Made by a program: the position numbers and the translations under genes. Positions 52,725 through 61,419 of a stretch of DNA of 64,000 nt are shown here, in pieces. The stretch is from Hymenobacter sediminicola (GTDB taxonomy: Bacteria > Bacteroidota > Bacteroidia > Cytophagales > Hymenobacteraceae). The notes under the pieces were generated by a model that was not told the DNA's origin, searched no databases, and was given only the letters and a program-made list of their open reading frames with translations. The DNA lies in assembly GCF_014250515.1 (NCBI RefSeq), contig NZ_CP060202.1, forward strand, positions 2,229,001 to 2,293,000, written 5' to 3'. Each line of letters begins with the position of its first letter. Position 1 is the stretch's first letter.

Positions 52725-54158
52725 CTACGCTGCTTTGCGGTAGCCACGGAACGGCCAGCGCAGCTTAGCCGGCAGCCAACGCCGCAGGTCCCAGTCGAGC
52801 AGGCCGGAGTCGTTGCGGGCCTGATAGAGAAAGAACAAGCCAAACGGTAGCAAGGCTAGCGTCGACATCCACATACCAAAACTGACTGGCATTACCTCCT
52901 CTCGCCCATACTTCTCGCCCATGATGGAGAGAATGTAGTAGACGATAAAAAATAGGATAGATACCAGGATAGGAACGCCCAAACCGCCTTTCTTGATGAT
53001 AGCGCCCAATGGGGCTCCAATCAAAAACATAAGCAGAATGGCAGTAGACTGCACGTATTTGCGGTAGATTTCGATACGGTAATTGCCTGATTCCTTCGCC
53101 AGGTTTGCCAGCCGTTCGCCGGTAGTGCCAGCAAAGGCACGTAGGTTGCGGGCCCGGTTGGTCGCCTGCTCGAGTACGTTGGCATTTACCACCGGCAGGC
53201 GCGAGTCGGGCACCTGTACCTTCTCAACCCGGCGGTTCTGCACCTGCCCGGTCGTATCGAAACGCAGATAGGAATAATAGGGCGCTACCTGGCGGGGCAC
53301 CTGGCCTCGCTCGGTGTAGAGCCGTTTCTGCAACGAGTCGATGAAGGCCGTCAGTTGCGGTATGTTCTTCATCATTTTGTTCTCAGCAAACAGCTCTTCC
53401 TTCGTCCGGTCGAGGCTGAAGGAGGCCAGCGAGAACGTAATCATGTTGCGCTTAAAGGCCTGCCGAATGAAAGTGGCGCCAGAACGGCTGCGGGCATCGG
53501 GCTGCTCTACATAGCTCTGCCCCCGAAACAACTCCAGACCCAGATACTGCCCACCAAAGCGCGTGAACATGCGGCCGGAGTCGGCTAGAATGACGCGCAT
53601 ATTGCCAGAGCCCTGCGTGTGGTCATAAATCATGATACCCATCAGCGTTTCGCCATCTTCGCCGAGCTTCTGGTTCACCTTGATGGTGTAGCCGGGAATA
53701 CCACTGTAGAAAACGCCCGGCCGAATGTCGAGGGCCAGCTTTTGCTGCCGCAGGTCCCAGAGCAGGCTATAGGCCTTGAGGTTGGCTTTGGGTACAATGG
53801 TATTGTTGAACCAGAACGCGCCCACGGCCAGCGCGGCACTCGTCAGAAGTACCGGCCGCAGAATGCGCGTCAGCGAAATGCCAGACGTTTTGATGGCCGT
53901 CAGTTCGTGGTGCTCACCCAGCGTGCCAAACGTCATAAGCGACGAAAGCAGCACGGCCAGTGGCAACGAAACGGGCACCATCAGCACGCTAAAAAAGAAC
54001 AGCAGTTGCCCAATTACCTCCAGCCCTAGGTCTTTACCCACCAGGTCATCGAGGTACTTGAGCATGTACTGGGTGAGCAGGATGAACTGCACCACCGCAA
54101 AAGTGAGCAAAAACGGGCCGGCAAACGCCTTCAGAATCAGCTTATCGAGTTTTTTCAT
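52725..54158 (-). CDS. LptF/LptG family permease
   Basis: A 477-residue inner-membrane protein. From ATG 54158 it has three N-terminal TM segments (LILKAFAGPFLLTFAVVQFILLTQY, LFFFSVLMVPVSLPLAVLLSSLMTFG and VLLTSAALAVGAFWFNN). A large periplasmic beta-jellyroll-like domain (145-360) follows, and then three TM segments near the C-terminus (ILLMFLIGAPLGAIIKKGGLGVPILVSILFFIVYYIL). LptF/G permeases form the LPS export ABC complex with LptB. The presence of only one gene is usual for some Bacteroidetes. Its partner is outside the window. Confidence 0.88.
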   Translation of the reverse strand: MKKLDKLILKAFAGPFLLTFAVVQFILLTQYMLKYLDDLVGKDLGLEVIGQLLFFFSVLMVPVSLPLAVLLSSLMTFGTLGEHHELTAIKTSGISLTRILRPVLLTSAALAVGAFWFNNTIVPKANLKAYSLLWDLRQQKLALDIRPGVFYSGIPGYTIKVNQKLGEDGETLMGIMIYDHTQGSGNMRVILADSGRMFTRFGGQYLGLELFRGQSYVEQPDARSRSGATFIRQAFKRNMITFSLASFSLDRTKEELFAENKMMKNIPQLTAFIDSLQKRLYTERGQVPRQVAPYYSYLRFDTTGQVQNRRVEKVQVPDSRLPVVNANVLEQATNRARNLRAFAGTTGERLANLAKESGNYRIEIYRKYVQSTAILLMFLIGAPLGAIIKKGGLGVPILVSILFFIVYYILSIMGEKYGREEVMPVSFGMWMSTLALLPFGLFFLYQARNDSGLLDWDLRRWLPAKLRWPFRGYRKAA

Positions 54159-54270
54159 GCTTGCGCTGCTGCCTGCCCCTACCGCAGGGGCGGCCACAAA
54201 AAAGAGCGAACGAGAAACGAAGGTACTGTCCGTTTCGCGTCCGCTCGGCTTCCGTATCCGGAAAACGTAT

Positions 54271-54684
54271 TTAGCCGCCTACCAGTTCGCGCAGCTTCAG
54301 GATAAGACTATCCCACATTTCCTGCAGCTCAATTTCATCGGTTTCTTCCGAGTAGTCCAGTACCCGCAGATACACTTCCTGGGTCAGTTGCGACTCTTCC
54401 AGCGTGAAGTCGAGGTAATTGGCATCAGGAGTATGGCGTTTGTTCTGGTCGAGGAACACGTAGCGCACGGAGCGGTTGGTGCGGTGTGAGTTCATCTCGG
54501 CAAAATGGGGCTGGTTGTCCCAGATAAAATTAAACCGGTGGTCCTCGTCGATCCGCACATCCTGGCAGAACCACTGCGACAGGCCCGACGCTGAGGCCAG
54601 GTACGGGTACAGAATTTTGGGCGACGCATTAATGGGGTATTCGACCGTAAACCGATGTTTGAGACGAGTGGCAGAAAGAGGCAT
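54271..54684 (-). CDS. START-like domain protein
   Basis: A 137-residue protein. HRFTVEYPINASPKILYPYLASASGLSQWFCQDVRI matches the START/AHSA1-like family common in Bacteroidetes. The helix-grip fold could bind a small hydrophobic ligand. The function is not known. It is a single-gene unit downstream of nothing obvious, and tRNA-Met lies on the other strand just upstream. Confidence 0.85.
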   Translation of the reverse strand: MPLSATRLKHRFTVEYPINASPKILYPYLASASGLSQWFCQDVRIDEDHRFNFIWDNQPHFAEMNSHRTNRSVRYVFLDQNKRHTPDANYLDFTLEESQLTQEVYLRVLDYSEETDEIELQEMWDSLILKLRELVGG

Positions 54685-54774
54685 AAGCAGAACAGACTGA
54701 AGAAGGTACTAGTCCGGCGCCACGAAGAATGCCGGTTGGGAGCCAATATACACGGGTTTTTTTTGTCGACAGGC

Positions 54775-54806
54775 TTGCGCTAGTACAAATCTTGTCCTTA
54801 CCTTTG
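54775..54806 (+). promoter_or_regulatory. Promoter of the tRNA-Met gene
   Basis: TTG (54775-54777), 21 bases, TACCTTTG (54799-54806), matching the -33/-7 consensus. Transcription should start about eight bases before the tRNA. Confidence 0.75.
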
Positions 54807-54820
54807 CAGCACCAAAACCC

Positions 54821-54894
54821 GGCGGGGTAGCTCAGTTGGTTAGAGCACAGGATTCATAACCCTGAGGTCACGAGTTCAACTCTCGTCCCCGCTA
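54821..54894 (+). tRNA. tRNA-Met (anticodon CAT)
   Basis: Cloverleaf of 74 bases without CCA. Acceptor GGCGGGG/CCCCGCT (first pair G-T), D-arm GCTC/GAGC, T-arm ACGAG-TTCAACT-CTCGT. Anticodon CAT is at 54855-54857. The first acceptor pair is G-T and not the C-A mismatch of initiators, so an elongator is more likely. tRNA-Ile2 with modified C34 is less likely but not excluded. An A-C mismatch ends the anticodon stem. Confidence 0.92.
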
Positions 54895-54896
54895 CT

Positions 54897-54938
54897 TTTA
54901 AAAACGGCCTTCCCATTACGGAGAGGCCGTTTTTTTTG
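54897..54938 (+). terminator. Terminator after tRNA-Met
   Basis: AAAACGGCCT and AGGCCGTTTT arms around a 14-base loop, followed by a T-run. It starts three bases after the tRNA. Confidence 0.85.
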
Positions 54939-55181
54939 GTTTTACATCATCTGGCTATGTGGCGGCCTGCCTCTATCGAACCGCTGCCAAAGCGCCAAGC
55001 AGCTGGGTTCAGGCAACCCACCGACTACAGCAAGCATCAGGTACATCAGGCGGTTTCTGCCCGCGAAACGCAGTGCAGACGGTTTTTCATTGCATCAGCC
55101 GCTGCTGCATGATACCTTGCCGACTGATATCCCGTGAGCCCGGCGCATTTTATCTATTCGGCTTGCTCGTCCCCGCACTCT

Positions 55182-55505
55182 ATGATTCACGCCAGACTTT
55201 ATTTGTTGCTTTTTCTACTTGGAGCGGGCGTGCTGCAGGCAGAAAAAGGACAGGCGCAAAGTCTGCCGCCCGGCAAGCCAGCCGGTAAAACGCAGCGGCA
55301 ACTGGTCGTTACGCTCACGTTACCCTCGGCGGTAGGCGTTGTAAAGGACTACGCAACCATCCTGTTTTCCGGCGACGAAGGCAAGGACAAGAAGGCAGCT
55401 TTGAAACGTGCTCCACGCACCAGCAACCCCGTTATGAAGGTTACACTGCCTCTTCCGGGCAGTTGGGGCGGCAGCAAAGACGCGGCACGCACCTCGCAGA
55501 AGTAG
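55182..55505 (+). CDS. Small secreted hypothetical protein
   Basis: A 107-residue ORF starting with a plausible signal peptide (RLYLLLFLLGAGVLQAE). The rest is basic with QRQLVVTLTLPSAVGVVKDYATILF and many Lys/Gly/Ser. No family is recognised. The gene ends 100 bases before the histidine kinase on the same strand. Evidence for coding is the signal peptide and an open frame only. Confidence 0.45.
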   Translation: MIHARLYLLLFLLGAGVLQAEKGQAQSLPPGKPAGKTQRQLVVTLTLPSAVGVVKDYATILFSGDEGKDKKAALKRAPRTSNPVMKVTLPLPGSWGGSKDAARTSQK

Positions 55506-55605
55506 CACGATTATCCACAAAACGCTAGTTTGCACCTGCCGGGCAGCACTACAAGGGCCACCAGCGCCTGTGCCCCCCAATCTCCACCCCTGACCGGCAC
55601 TCCTT

Positions 55606-56988
55606 ATGAGCCTGAATACCTCGCTCCTGATCAGTATTCTAATGGCCCTGCTAATCGTCCGAGCGCTCCGACGGTTTCTGGACCTGCCAACGCGAATACC
55701 GCGGCTCAATGCGCTGCTAACCTATGTCTGGGTACCAGGCGCTGCTCTGGCCTTTCTGGCAGCTGTATTTCGGTGGCGAACCGACCAGCTGGACGAGTTA
55801 TACATGCTCTTCGTGCTGGCGTCGGTGCTGCTGGTTCTGGCACGTCTCCGGGACTATAAGCCGGCCCGTACGCTGCTGCTGGCCATAGCGCCTTACGTGG
55901 CATATTCGGCCATTGAGCTGGTTCTGGCCGTAACGGGCCGGGAGCTAATGAAGCGCTACGATGACATTTTTGAAACCTCTCAGGGCTTTGCGTTAATCTG
56001 GCTTATCACCTTTGTCTTCATTGCCCGCAGCCAGAAGAAAACCCTGGAAGCCGAACGGCTGCAGCGCGAGGAGGAAACAAGAGCCAAAGAGCGAATTGAG
56101 GCGCAGAATGCCGAGCTGGAACGGCTAGTAGCCGAACGCACCGCCACGCTCACCACGCAGGCGGAAGAATTGCAACAGACCCTGACGGAGCTAAAAACCA
56201 CGCAGGCGCAACTCATCCAGGCCGAAAAAATGGCCAGTCTGGGTGAGCTGACGGCTGGCATTGCTCACGAAATTCAGAACCCGCTCAACTTCGTCACGAA
56301 TTTCTCCGACGTCAGTGCGGAACTGGTGAGCGAGCTGGAAGAAGAGCAGCAAAAGCCCCAGCGCGACGCCGAAATGGAAGCCGACCTGCTGGCCGACCTA
56401 AAGCAGAATCTGCAGAAGATCAACCACCATGGGCAGCGGGCAGCCAGCATCGTGCGCGGCATGCTGGAGCATTCACGTGCCAGTTCTGGTGAGCGGCAGC
56501 CTACCGACATCAACCTGCTGGCCGACGAGTACCTGCGCCTTGCGTACCATGGCCTGCGGGCAAAAAACAAGAGCTTCAACGCCACGCTGCACACTGATTT
56601 TGATATGAGCCTGGGCAAGGTCGAGGCCGTGTCGCAAGACCTGGGGCGCGTGCTGCTGAACCTGTTCACGAATGCCTTCTATGCCGTGCAAAAAAGAAAG
56701 GAAATGCAGCCTTCGGTTAATGGCTACATGCCGACCGTGAGCGTAATTACCCGACGGGGTCCTGACGATACCATAGAGGTGCGCGTGCGTGACAACGGCA
56801 CCGGGATGCCGGAAGGAGTTCAGCAGAAAATCTTTCAGCCGTTTTTCACCACGAAGCCCACCGGCGAAGGTACCGGACTGGGCCTCTCACTCAGCTACGA
56901 CATCATTACGAAAGGGCACGGGGGCACGCTCTCCGTTGAAACACAAGAAGGCGAGTACACGGAATTCATTATTTCTCTGCCCGCTTAG
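55606..56988 (+). CDS. Membrane sensor histidine kinase
   Basis: A 460-residue protein. The N-terminus (1-140) has four or so TM segments with no periplasmic ligand domain. A coiled coil (145-205, ERLQREEETRAKERIEAQNAELERL) follows. The dimerisation domain has the H-box GIAHEIQNPLNFV (His221). The ATPase domain shows N (LLNLFTNAFYAV), G1 (VRDNGTGMP) and G2 (GEGTGLGLSLSYDI) boxes. It is followed after 36 bases by two response regulators in the same direction, so it is the likely phosphodonor for both. Confidence 0.92.
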   Translation: MSLNTSLLISILMALLIVRALRRFLDLPTRIPRLNALLTYVWVPGAALAFLAAVFRWRTDQLDELYMLFVLASVLLVLARLRDYKPARTLLLAIAPYVAYSAIELVLAVTGRELMKRYDDIFETSQGFALIWLITFVFIARSQKKTLEAERLQREEETRAKERIEAQNAELERLVAERTATLTTQAEELQQTLTELKTTQAQLIQAEKMASLGELTAGIAHEIQNPLNFVTNFSDVSAELVSELEEEQQKPQRDAEMEADLLADLKQNLQKINHHGQRAASIVRGMLEHSRASSGERQPTDINLLADEYLRLAYHGLRAKNKSFNATLHTDFDMSLGKVEAVSQDLGRVLLNLFTNAFYAVQKRKEMQPSVNGYMPTVSVITRRGPDDTIEVRVRDNGTGMPEGVQQKIFQPFFTTKPTGEGTGLGLSLSYDIITKGHGGTLSVETQEGEYTEFIISLPA

Positions 56989-57024
56989 CACCTACACCAC
57001 ACCTACCTATTACACCTCCTGTTC

Positions 57025-57423
57025 ATGATGAAGATATTGGTAGTAGACGACGAAACAGACGTACGCGTGCTGTTTGAGCAACGGTTCCGGCGCGAGATTC
57101 GCAAAGGCGAGTTCTCCTTTACGTTTGCCTATTCGGGCGAGGAGGCCCTGGATTTTATCCACGCACATGCCTCAGAGGTCGTGCTTATTCTCTCCGACAT
57201 CAACATGCCCGGCATGAGCGGACTTGAGCTGCTCAAGCGCATCCGGCAGGAGTACAACGAACCGCCGCCAGCGCCGCCTCAGGTCATGATGATTACGGCG
57301 TACGGCGATGCTGACAGCCGGCAACAGGCCCTGCAACTCGGTGCGAACGACTTCCTGACCAAGCCCGTAGATTTCACGGCTCTCAAAGAAAAGCTCCACT
57401 CAATCGGCATCCATGAAAACTAA
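57025..57423 (+). CDS. Single-domain response regulator
   Basis: A 132-residue receiver domain with no output. Phosphoacceptor Asp58 is in LSDINMPGMSG, the acidic pair is Asp8-Asp9, the switch Thr91 is in ITAYGD and Lys113 is in TKPVDF. It may act as a phosphate sink or connector between the kinase and the next protein. Its 3' end overlaps the next gene by 11 bases. Confidence 0.92.
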   Translation: MMKILVVDDETDVRVLFEQRFRREIRKGEFSFTFAYSGEEALDFIHAHASEVVLILSDINMPGMSGLELLKRIRQEYNEPPPAPPQVMMITAYGDADSRQQALQLGANDFLTKPVDFTALKEKLHSIGIHEN

Positions 57424-58459
57424 AGTCCTTGTGGTCGATGACGAGCCGGACCTGGCGCTGCTCATTAAGCAAAAATTCCGTCGCAAGATCCGGGAAGGCG
57501 CTTACGAGTTTGTCTTTGCCGGCAACGGACAGGAAGCCCTGGACCAGCTGCACCAGCAGGCCGATATCGACATTATTCTTTCCGACATCAACATGCCTGT
57601 GATGGATGGGCTGACACTGCTGACCCACTTGCCTGATGCCAGTGCCGTTATCAAGGCGGTTATGGTGTCGGCGTACGGCGACATGCACAACATCCGCACG
57701 GCCATGAACCGCGGGGCATTCGACTTTGTGACCAAGCCGGTGGATTTCACTGACCTGGAAGTGACCATGGAGAAAACTGCCCACCATGTGCAGCAGTTGC
57801 GCCAGACCCTGCGTGCCGTGCAGGAAAACAACATTCTGCGCATGTACGTGGACGAAACGGTGCTCAACTTCATGGGCCGGCCGGGTTTCGAAAACACACT
57901 CATGGCCAGCGAAACGGTAGATGCCACGGTCCTGTTCATTGACATTTGCGGCTTCACGTCGCTGGCCGAGGTGCTACCTCCTACCGATGTTGTGACGCTG
58001 CTCAACAGCTATTTCGATCAGATGGTGGCCGAAATAATTGCGCAGGGCGGTTACGTCGACAAGTTTATGGGCGATGCGGTGATGGCTGTATTCCGCGACA
58101 AATTTCATCTGGACCGCGCAATGGATGCAGCTCTGGCGGTGCGCACCGCCTTGCAGGCCCACGAAGACACTCTGCCCAACGGCACTCTGTATCGGCCCCA
58201 GATATCCATTGGCATCAATACCGGCGAGATGGTGTCGGGCAATATTGGCTCGGCAACGCTCAAGCGGCTCGACTACACCGTCATTGGTGATACTGTGAAT
58301 GTTAGCCAGCGGCTGCAGTCAGCGGCTCAGCCCGGCCAGATTATCATCACGGAAGCCACCTACCAGCGGGTCAAGGAGTCGTTCCAATGCCGCCCGATGC
58401 ACGAAGTCACGCTGAAGAATAAAGCAAAACCCGTGATGATCTACGAGGTGCTGGCGTAA
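57413..58459 (+). CDS. Response regulator with class III adenylate cyclase domain
   Basis: A 348-residue protein. Residues 1-125 are a receiver (Asp9-Asp10, phosphoacceptor Asp58, Lys108). A short helical linker (125-165) follows, then a class III cyclase domain (168-348). The metal-binding Asp residues are Asp177 (FIDICGFT) and Asp221 (KFMGDAVM). The base-specifying Lys217 is present. The second specificity position is Thr289 in DYTVIGDTVN, as in the class IIIb, CyaC- or sAC-like enzymes that respond to bicarbonate. Asn296 and Arg300 stabilise the transition state. The receiver should switch cAMP synthesis. The start overlaps the previous gene by 11 bases. Confidence 0.92.
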   Translation: MKTKVLVVDDEPDLALLIKQKFRRKIREGAYEFVFAGNGQEALDQLHQQADIDIILSDINMPVMDGLTLLTHLPDASAVIKAVMVSAYGDMHNIRTAMNRGAFDFVTKPVDFTDLEVTMEKTAHHVQQLRQTLRAVQENNILRMYVDETVLNFMGRPGFENTLMASETVDATVLFIDICGFTSLAEVLPPTDVVTLLNSYFDQMVAEIIAQGGYVDKFMGDAVMAVFRDKFHLDRAMDAALAVRTALQAHEDTLPNGTLYRPQISIGINTGEMVSGNIGSATLKRLDYTVIGDTVNVSQRLQSAAQPGQIIITEATYQRVKESFQCRPMHEVTLKNKAKPVMIYEVLA

Positions 58460-58478
58460 GCTCAGCTCTGTAGCTGAA

Positions 58479-58560
58479 TTGTAGTTGCTCAATAAAGCCA
58501 AACGGCTCCTTCCCTGCCTAGGCAGGGAAGGAGCCGTTTGGCTTTATTGAGCAACTACAA
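58479..58560. terminator. 82-base perfect palindrome between convergent genes
   Basis: Arms 58479-58519 and 58520-58560 are exact reverse complements, with no spacer (centre CCT-AGG). The inner GC-rich part with flanking CAAT/ATTG gives terminator-like behaviour on both strands between the cyclase and transporter genes. Confidence 0.8.
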
Positions 58561-58600
58561 CCTGATTTTGGGCGCTATCCGCTACTCCAGCACACCCGCT

Positions 58601-61306
58601 TTATTCTACTACTGATTTTTCGTTCTGGCGGCGCAAACGCTGACACAGGACACGCACAATATTGCGCAGCACCTCCCCTCGCTCCTCCATTACATCGTAA
58701 AAATCCTCCTGGTCTATCCGGAACGCCACGACGGCCCCTCGCGCTACGGCCGAAGCAGAGCGGGGCTCGGCATCAAGCAACGCCAACTCACCGAAGAAGT
58801 CGCCGGGGTGGAACGTAGCCAACTGCTGCGTACCAGCGAAGATGCCTACCTCACCAGCCTGCACAATAAACAGGGAAGTGCCCAGGTCACCTTTATCAAA
58901 CAACGGCTGGCCATCCTGAAAGCTGACTTCCTTCATGATGGGGGCAATGCTGCTGAGCACGTTAGCGGGTGTTGCGGCAAACAAAGCCGTTTGCTGCAGC
59001 AGTGCCACACGCTCCACAGCCGACATGCTAGCGGTACCTGAAGAATGGTTCATACGTAGTACGGATAAGGTAGGATGATTGGTCAATAGCTGCCCATAAG
59101 CAGCGGGCTGTTCCGCAAGTAGTTGCTCCAGCACCTGAAAGGCACTCTCGCGCACCAGTAGGCTGCCACTCTGCAGATGAGGCAATAAATGAGCAGCTGT
59201 AGTGGCGGAAGGGCGCCACAAGGGCAGCGCGATACTCACAGTCCAGTCCGTAAAAACTGCTTCTCCCTGCTCTACAATGCTATCAACAACGGAATTTTCC
59301 ATTGGAGCCGAGCCCAGCACCCGGTCGAATGTGCGGAGCTTTTCGGCAACTGGCGCTACTTCCAGCAGGGCCTGCAACGCCTGATAGATGGGCCGGGCAA
59401 TGAGGTTGTCCAGGATTTCGAGGGCGTTGGCCTGCCGCTCTCGCGCGGCATGCTGAACGCCACGTTGCGCAGCGGCTATACTTTGCGGAGCATATAGCTG
59501 TAGCAGCAAGCCAAACAGACGCTGCTCCAGCCGTCCTAGCTCATACTCCAGACTTTGGGACAACACAGGATCAGTAGTGACGGACAGGCCTCGGAGCAGG
59601 TGCCGGGCCAAGTGCATGTCATCCTGCACCAACGCCCGGAATACGGACGCGTCGGCAACCTCCTGTTCAAAATAGCGCAGAGCACGCAGGGCGGCTTCGC
59701 GCTTGAACAGTTGTGGCTGTTGGGCCAGCGCAACCAGCGCCGCGCGGCTGGCAGGCACCCGAATATGGCCACACACCTGCGCTAGGCGGCGCACCAGCAC
59801 CTCGTCAGAGCTAGTTTGCATAGCCTGCGCCAATGTGGGTATAGCAGCAGCTCCCTGCTGGCGCAGCTGCAGTGTAGCGGCTGAGCGGGCAGTACGGTCC
59901 TGCAGAGCTTCTATCAACTGGTCAACCGAAGCCGCCGTCAGCTCGGTTCCCGCTGATGCCTCATTCGTACTTTCTGTAGCTAGTGCCGTTTCCTTGTCGT
60001 GCGTAAACCGGCGGCTCAGTGCATGCTGTAGTTCGCTTAGATAGTGCCCGTACGTCCGATGCAGCAGCAGCAGTGCGCCGCCCATAAACAGGCTCATCCA
60101 CAGAAAAGGTGCCCACTCTCTCCAGGCCGGCAGTTGATGCACTGCAACCAGCAGTACCCCAGAAAGGCCCATCCCCAGTGGCTCGTACAAGCCTTTGGCC
60201 AGTGTATGGGCCTGCAGGCGTTCTGGCGGCGACAAAGGCTGGAAGAGTACCAGAAAAACGGGGTCGAAGACGGCGCGGCGCAGCACTTCCAGCGTCAGAT
60301 AGAGCCCGCAGAAGTACAGCAGCAGTGTGCTTTCGCCAGCCTGACCCAGCCACAAGCCTCCAGCCAGTAGCAGCCCGGCCAGCATCACGGCTGGCAGCGC
60401 CACCAGCATCCATCTGACTCCTACTTGGTCCAGCGTGACGCGGGAAAGCAGCAGCTTGAAAATCAATGCCACCAGATACGTCGCTACCAGTACCGTTCCG
60501 ACGTAGCGCATCACCGTGCCCTGGTCGTGGAACTTGTGCTTGACGTTGACAAAAAACGAATACTCGATGCCCGTGGTAACGGCTGCAATAAGCAGCATGC
60601 TCAGGCACATAGTCAGTACAAGCCGACTGGCCCCAAACCATTGCTGCAACTGTGGTGCCACGCCTCCCTGGCGGGCGGCGCGTGGAGCAGGGCGGGCTTC
60701 CACCACGTGCTGCCGCCGCGTTGCCTGGAGCACTAGCAGCGCCCCGATATAGGCTCCGAAAGCCACTAACAGCAGCCAGAGCAAATCCGTATGATGGTGA
60801 ATCAGGATGGCCAGCACGGCCCCCAGCGCCTTGGCCGGCATATCGCCCGAGCTAATGACACTAAATAGCCGCCGGCTTTGCCGCACATCAAACACCACCG
60901 CCGATACTCCCCAAAACTCCAGGTTCGTGAGCAGATAGATTACACGGTAGCCTGCCATAATTGCCACTGCTGCAGCTACCGACTGGCCTACTGCTACCAA
61001 CACACCTAGTATCGCCATCAGGGCCACTACCGCCAGCAGCACCCGCACCGCCACCCGCTCCAGCCCCAGATGATGCTCAAAATGCGCATATACTTTGCCG
61101 GCTACTATCATGGCCAGCGCCGCCAAGCCATAGGCCAGCGGCAGGCTGCGTTCCGGGTCGTTTTCCAGCAGAATAACGTTGGCCGCTACATACACCAGAA
61201 TGGTACCAATGCCTAACAGGAAATTGTGCAGGAAAAACAGCCCTACCGTACGGCCTTCTTCCACCCGTATTCCTAGCAGCCGTTGCCAGCGTTCAAGTAG
61301 CGTCAT
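58601..61306 (-). CDS. NTT-like transporter fused to HEAT repeats and a cyclic-nucleotide-binding domain
   Basis: A 901-residue protein. Residues 1-430 hold about 12 TM segments and resemble nucleotide/MFS-type carriers: VEEGRTVGLFFLHNFLLGIGTILVYV, then RRLFSVISSGDMPAKALGAVLA. Residues 470-740 are alpha-helical repeats of HEAT type. The C-terminal 130 residues are a cNMP-binding domain with the phosphate-binding cassette GDFFGELALLDAEPRSASA (Glu840, Arg849 visible), so it should bind cAMP or cGMP. The gene is convergent with the adenylate cyclase regulator. Whether it moves nucleotides or is a receptor is not known from the sequence. Confidence 0.82.
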   Translation of the reverse strand: MTLLERWQRLLGIRVEEGRTVGLFFLHNFLLGIGTILVYVAANVILLENDPERSLPLAYGLAALAMIVAGKVYAHFEHHLGLERVAVRVLLAVVALMAILGVLVAVGQSVAAAVAIMAGYRVIYLLTNLEFWGVSAVVFDVRQSRRLFSVISSGDMPAKALGAVLAILIHHHTDLLWLLLVAFGAYIGALLVLQATRRQHVVEARPAPRAARQGGVAPQLQQWFGASRLVLTMCLSMLLIAAVTTGIEYSFFVNVKHKFHDQGTVMRYVGTVLVATYLVALIFKLLLSRVTLDQVGVRWMLVALPAVMLAGLLLAGGLWLGQAGESTLLLYFCGLYLTLEVLRRAVFDPVFLVLFQPLSPPERLQAHTLAKGLYEPLGMGLSGVLLVAVHQLPAWREWAPFLWMSLFMGGALLLLHRTYGHYLSELQHALSRRFTHDKETALATESTNEASAGTELTAASVDQLIEALQDRTARSAATLQLRQQGAAAIPTLAQAMQTSSDEVLVRRLAQVCGHIRVPASRAALVALAQQPQLFKREAALRALRYFEQEVADASVFRALVQDDMHLARHLLRGLSVTTDPVLSQSLEYELGRLEQRLFGLLLQLYAPQSIAAAQRGVQHAARERQANALEILDNLIARPIYQALQALLEVAPVAEKLRTFDRVLGSAPMENSVVDSIVEQGEAVFTDWTVSIALPLWRPSATTAAHLLPHLQSGSLLVRESAFQVLEQLLAEQPAAYGQLLTNHPTLSVLRMNHSSGTASMSAVERVALLQQTALFAATPANVLSSIAPIMKEVSFQDGQPLFDKGDLGTSLFIVQAGEVGIFAGTQQLATFHPGDFFGELALLDAEPRSASAVARGAVVAFRIDQEDFYDVMEERGEVLRNIVRVLCQRLRRQNEKSVVE

Positions 61307-61419
61307 TCGGAATTTAAATAATAAGCCTGCGGGTCTGATGCTGCCGCAAGATAGCGGCGAGGAGTGTCAATTCGCCCGGTTTTGCTGTTATTAGGTCTGT
61401 CAATTCTATTCCTTCCCCG

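Noticed and set aside
54959..55288. 109-codon plus-strand ORF upstream of the small secreted protein
   Set aside because: It overlaps the better supported frame with a signal peptide at 55182 and has no recognisable features.
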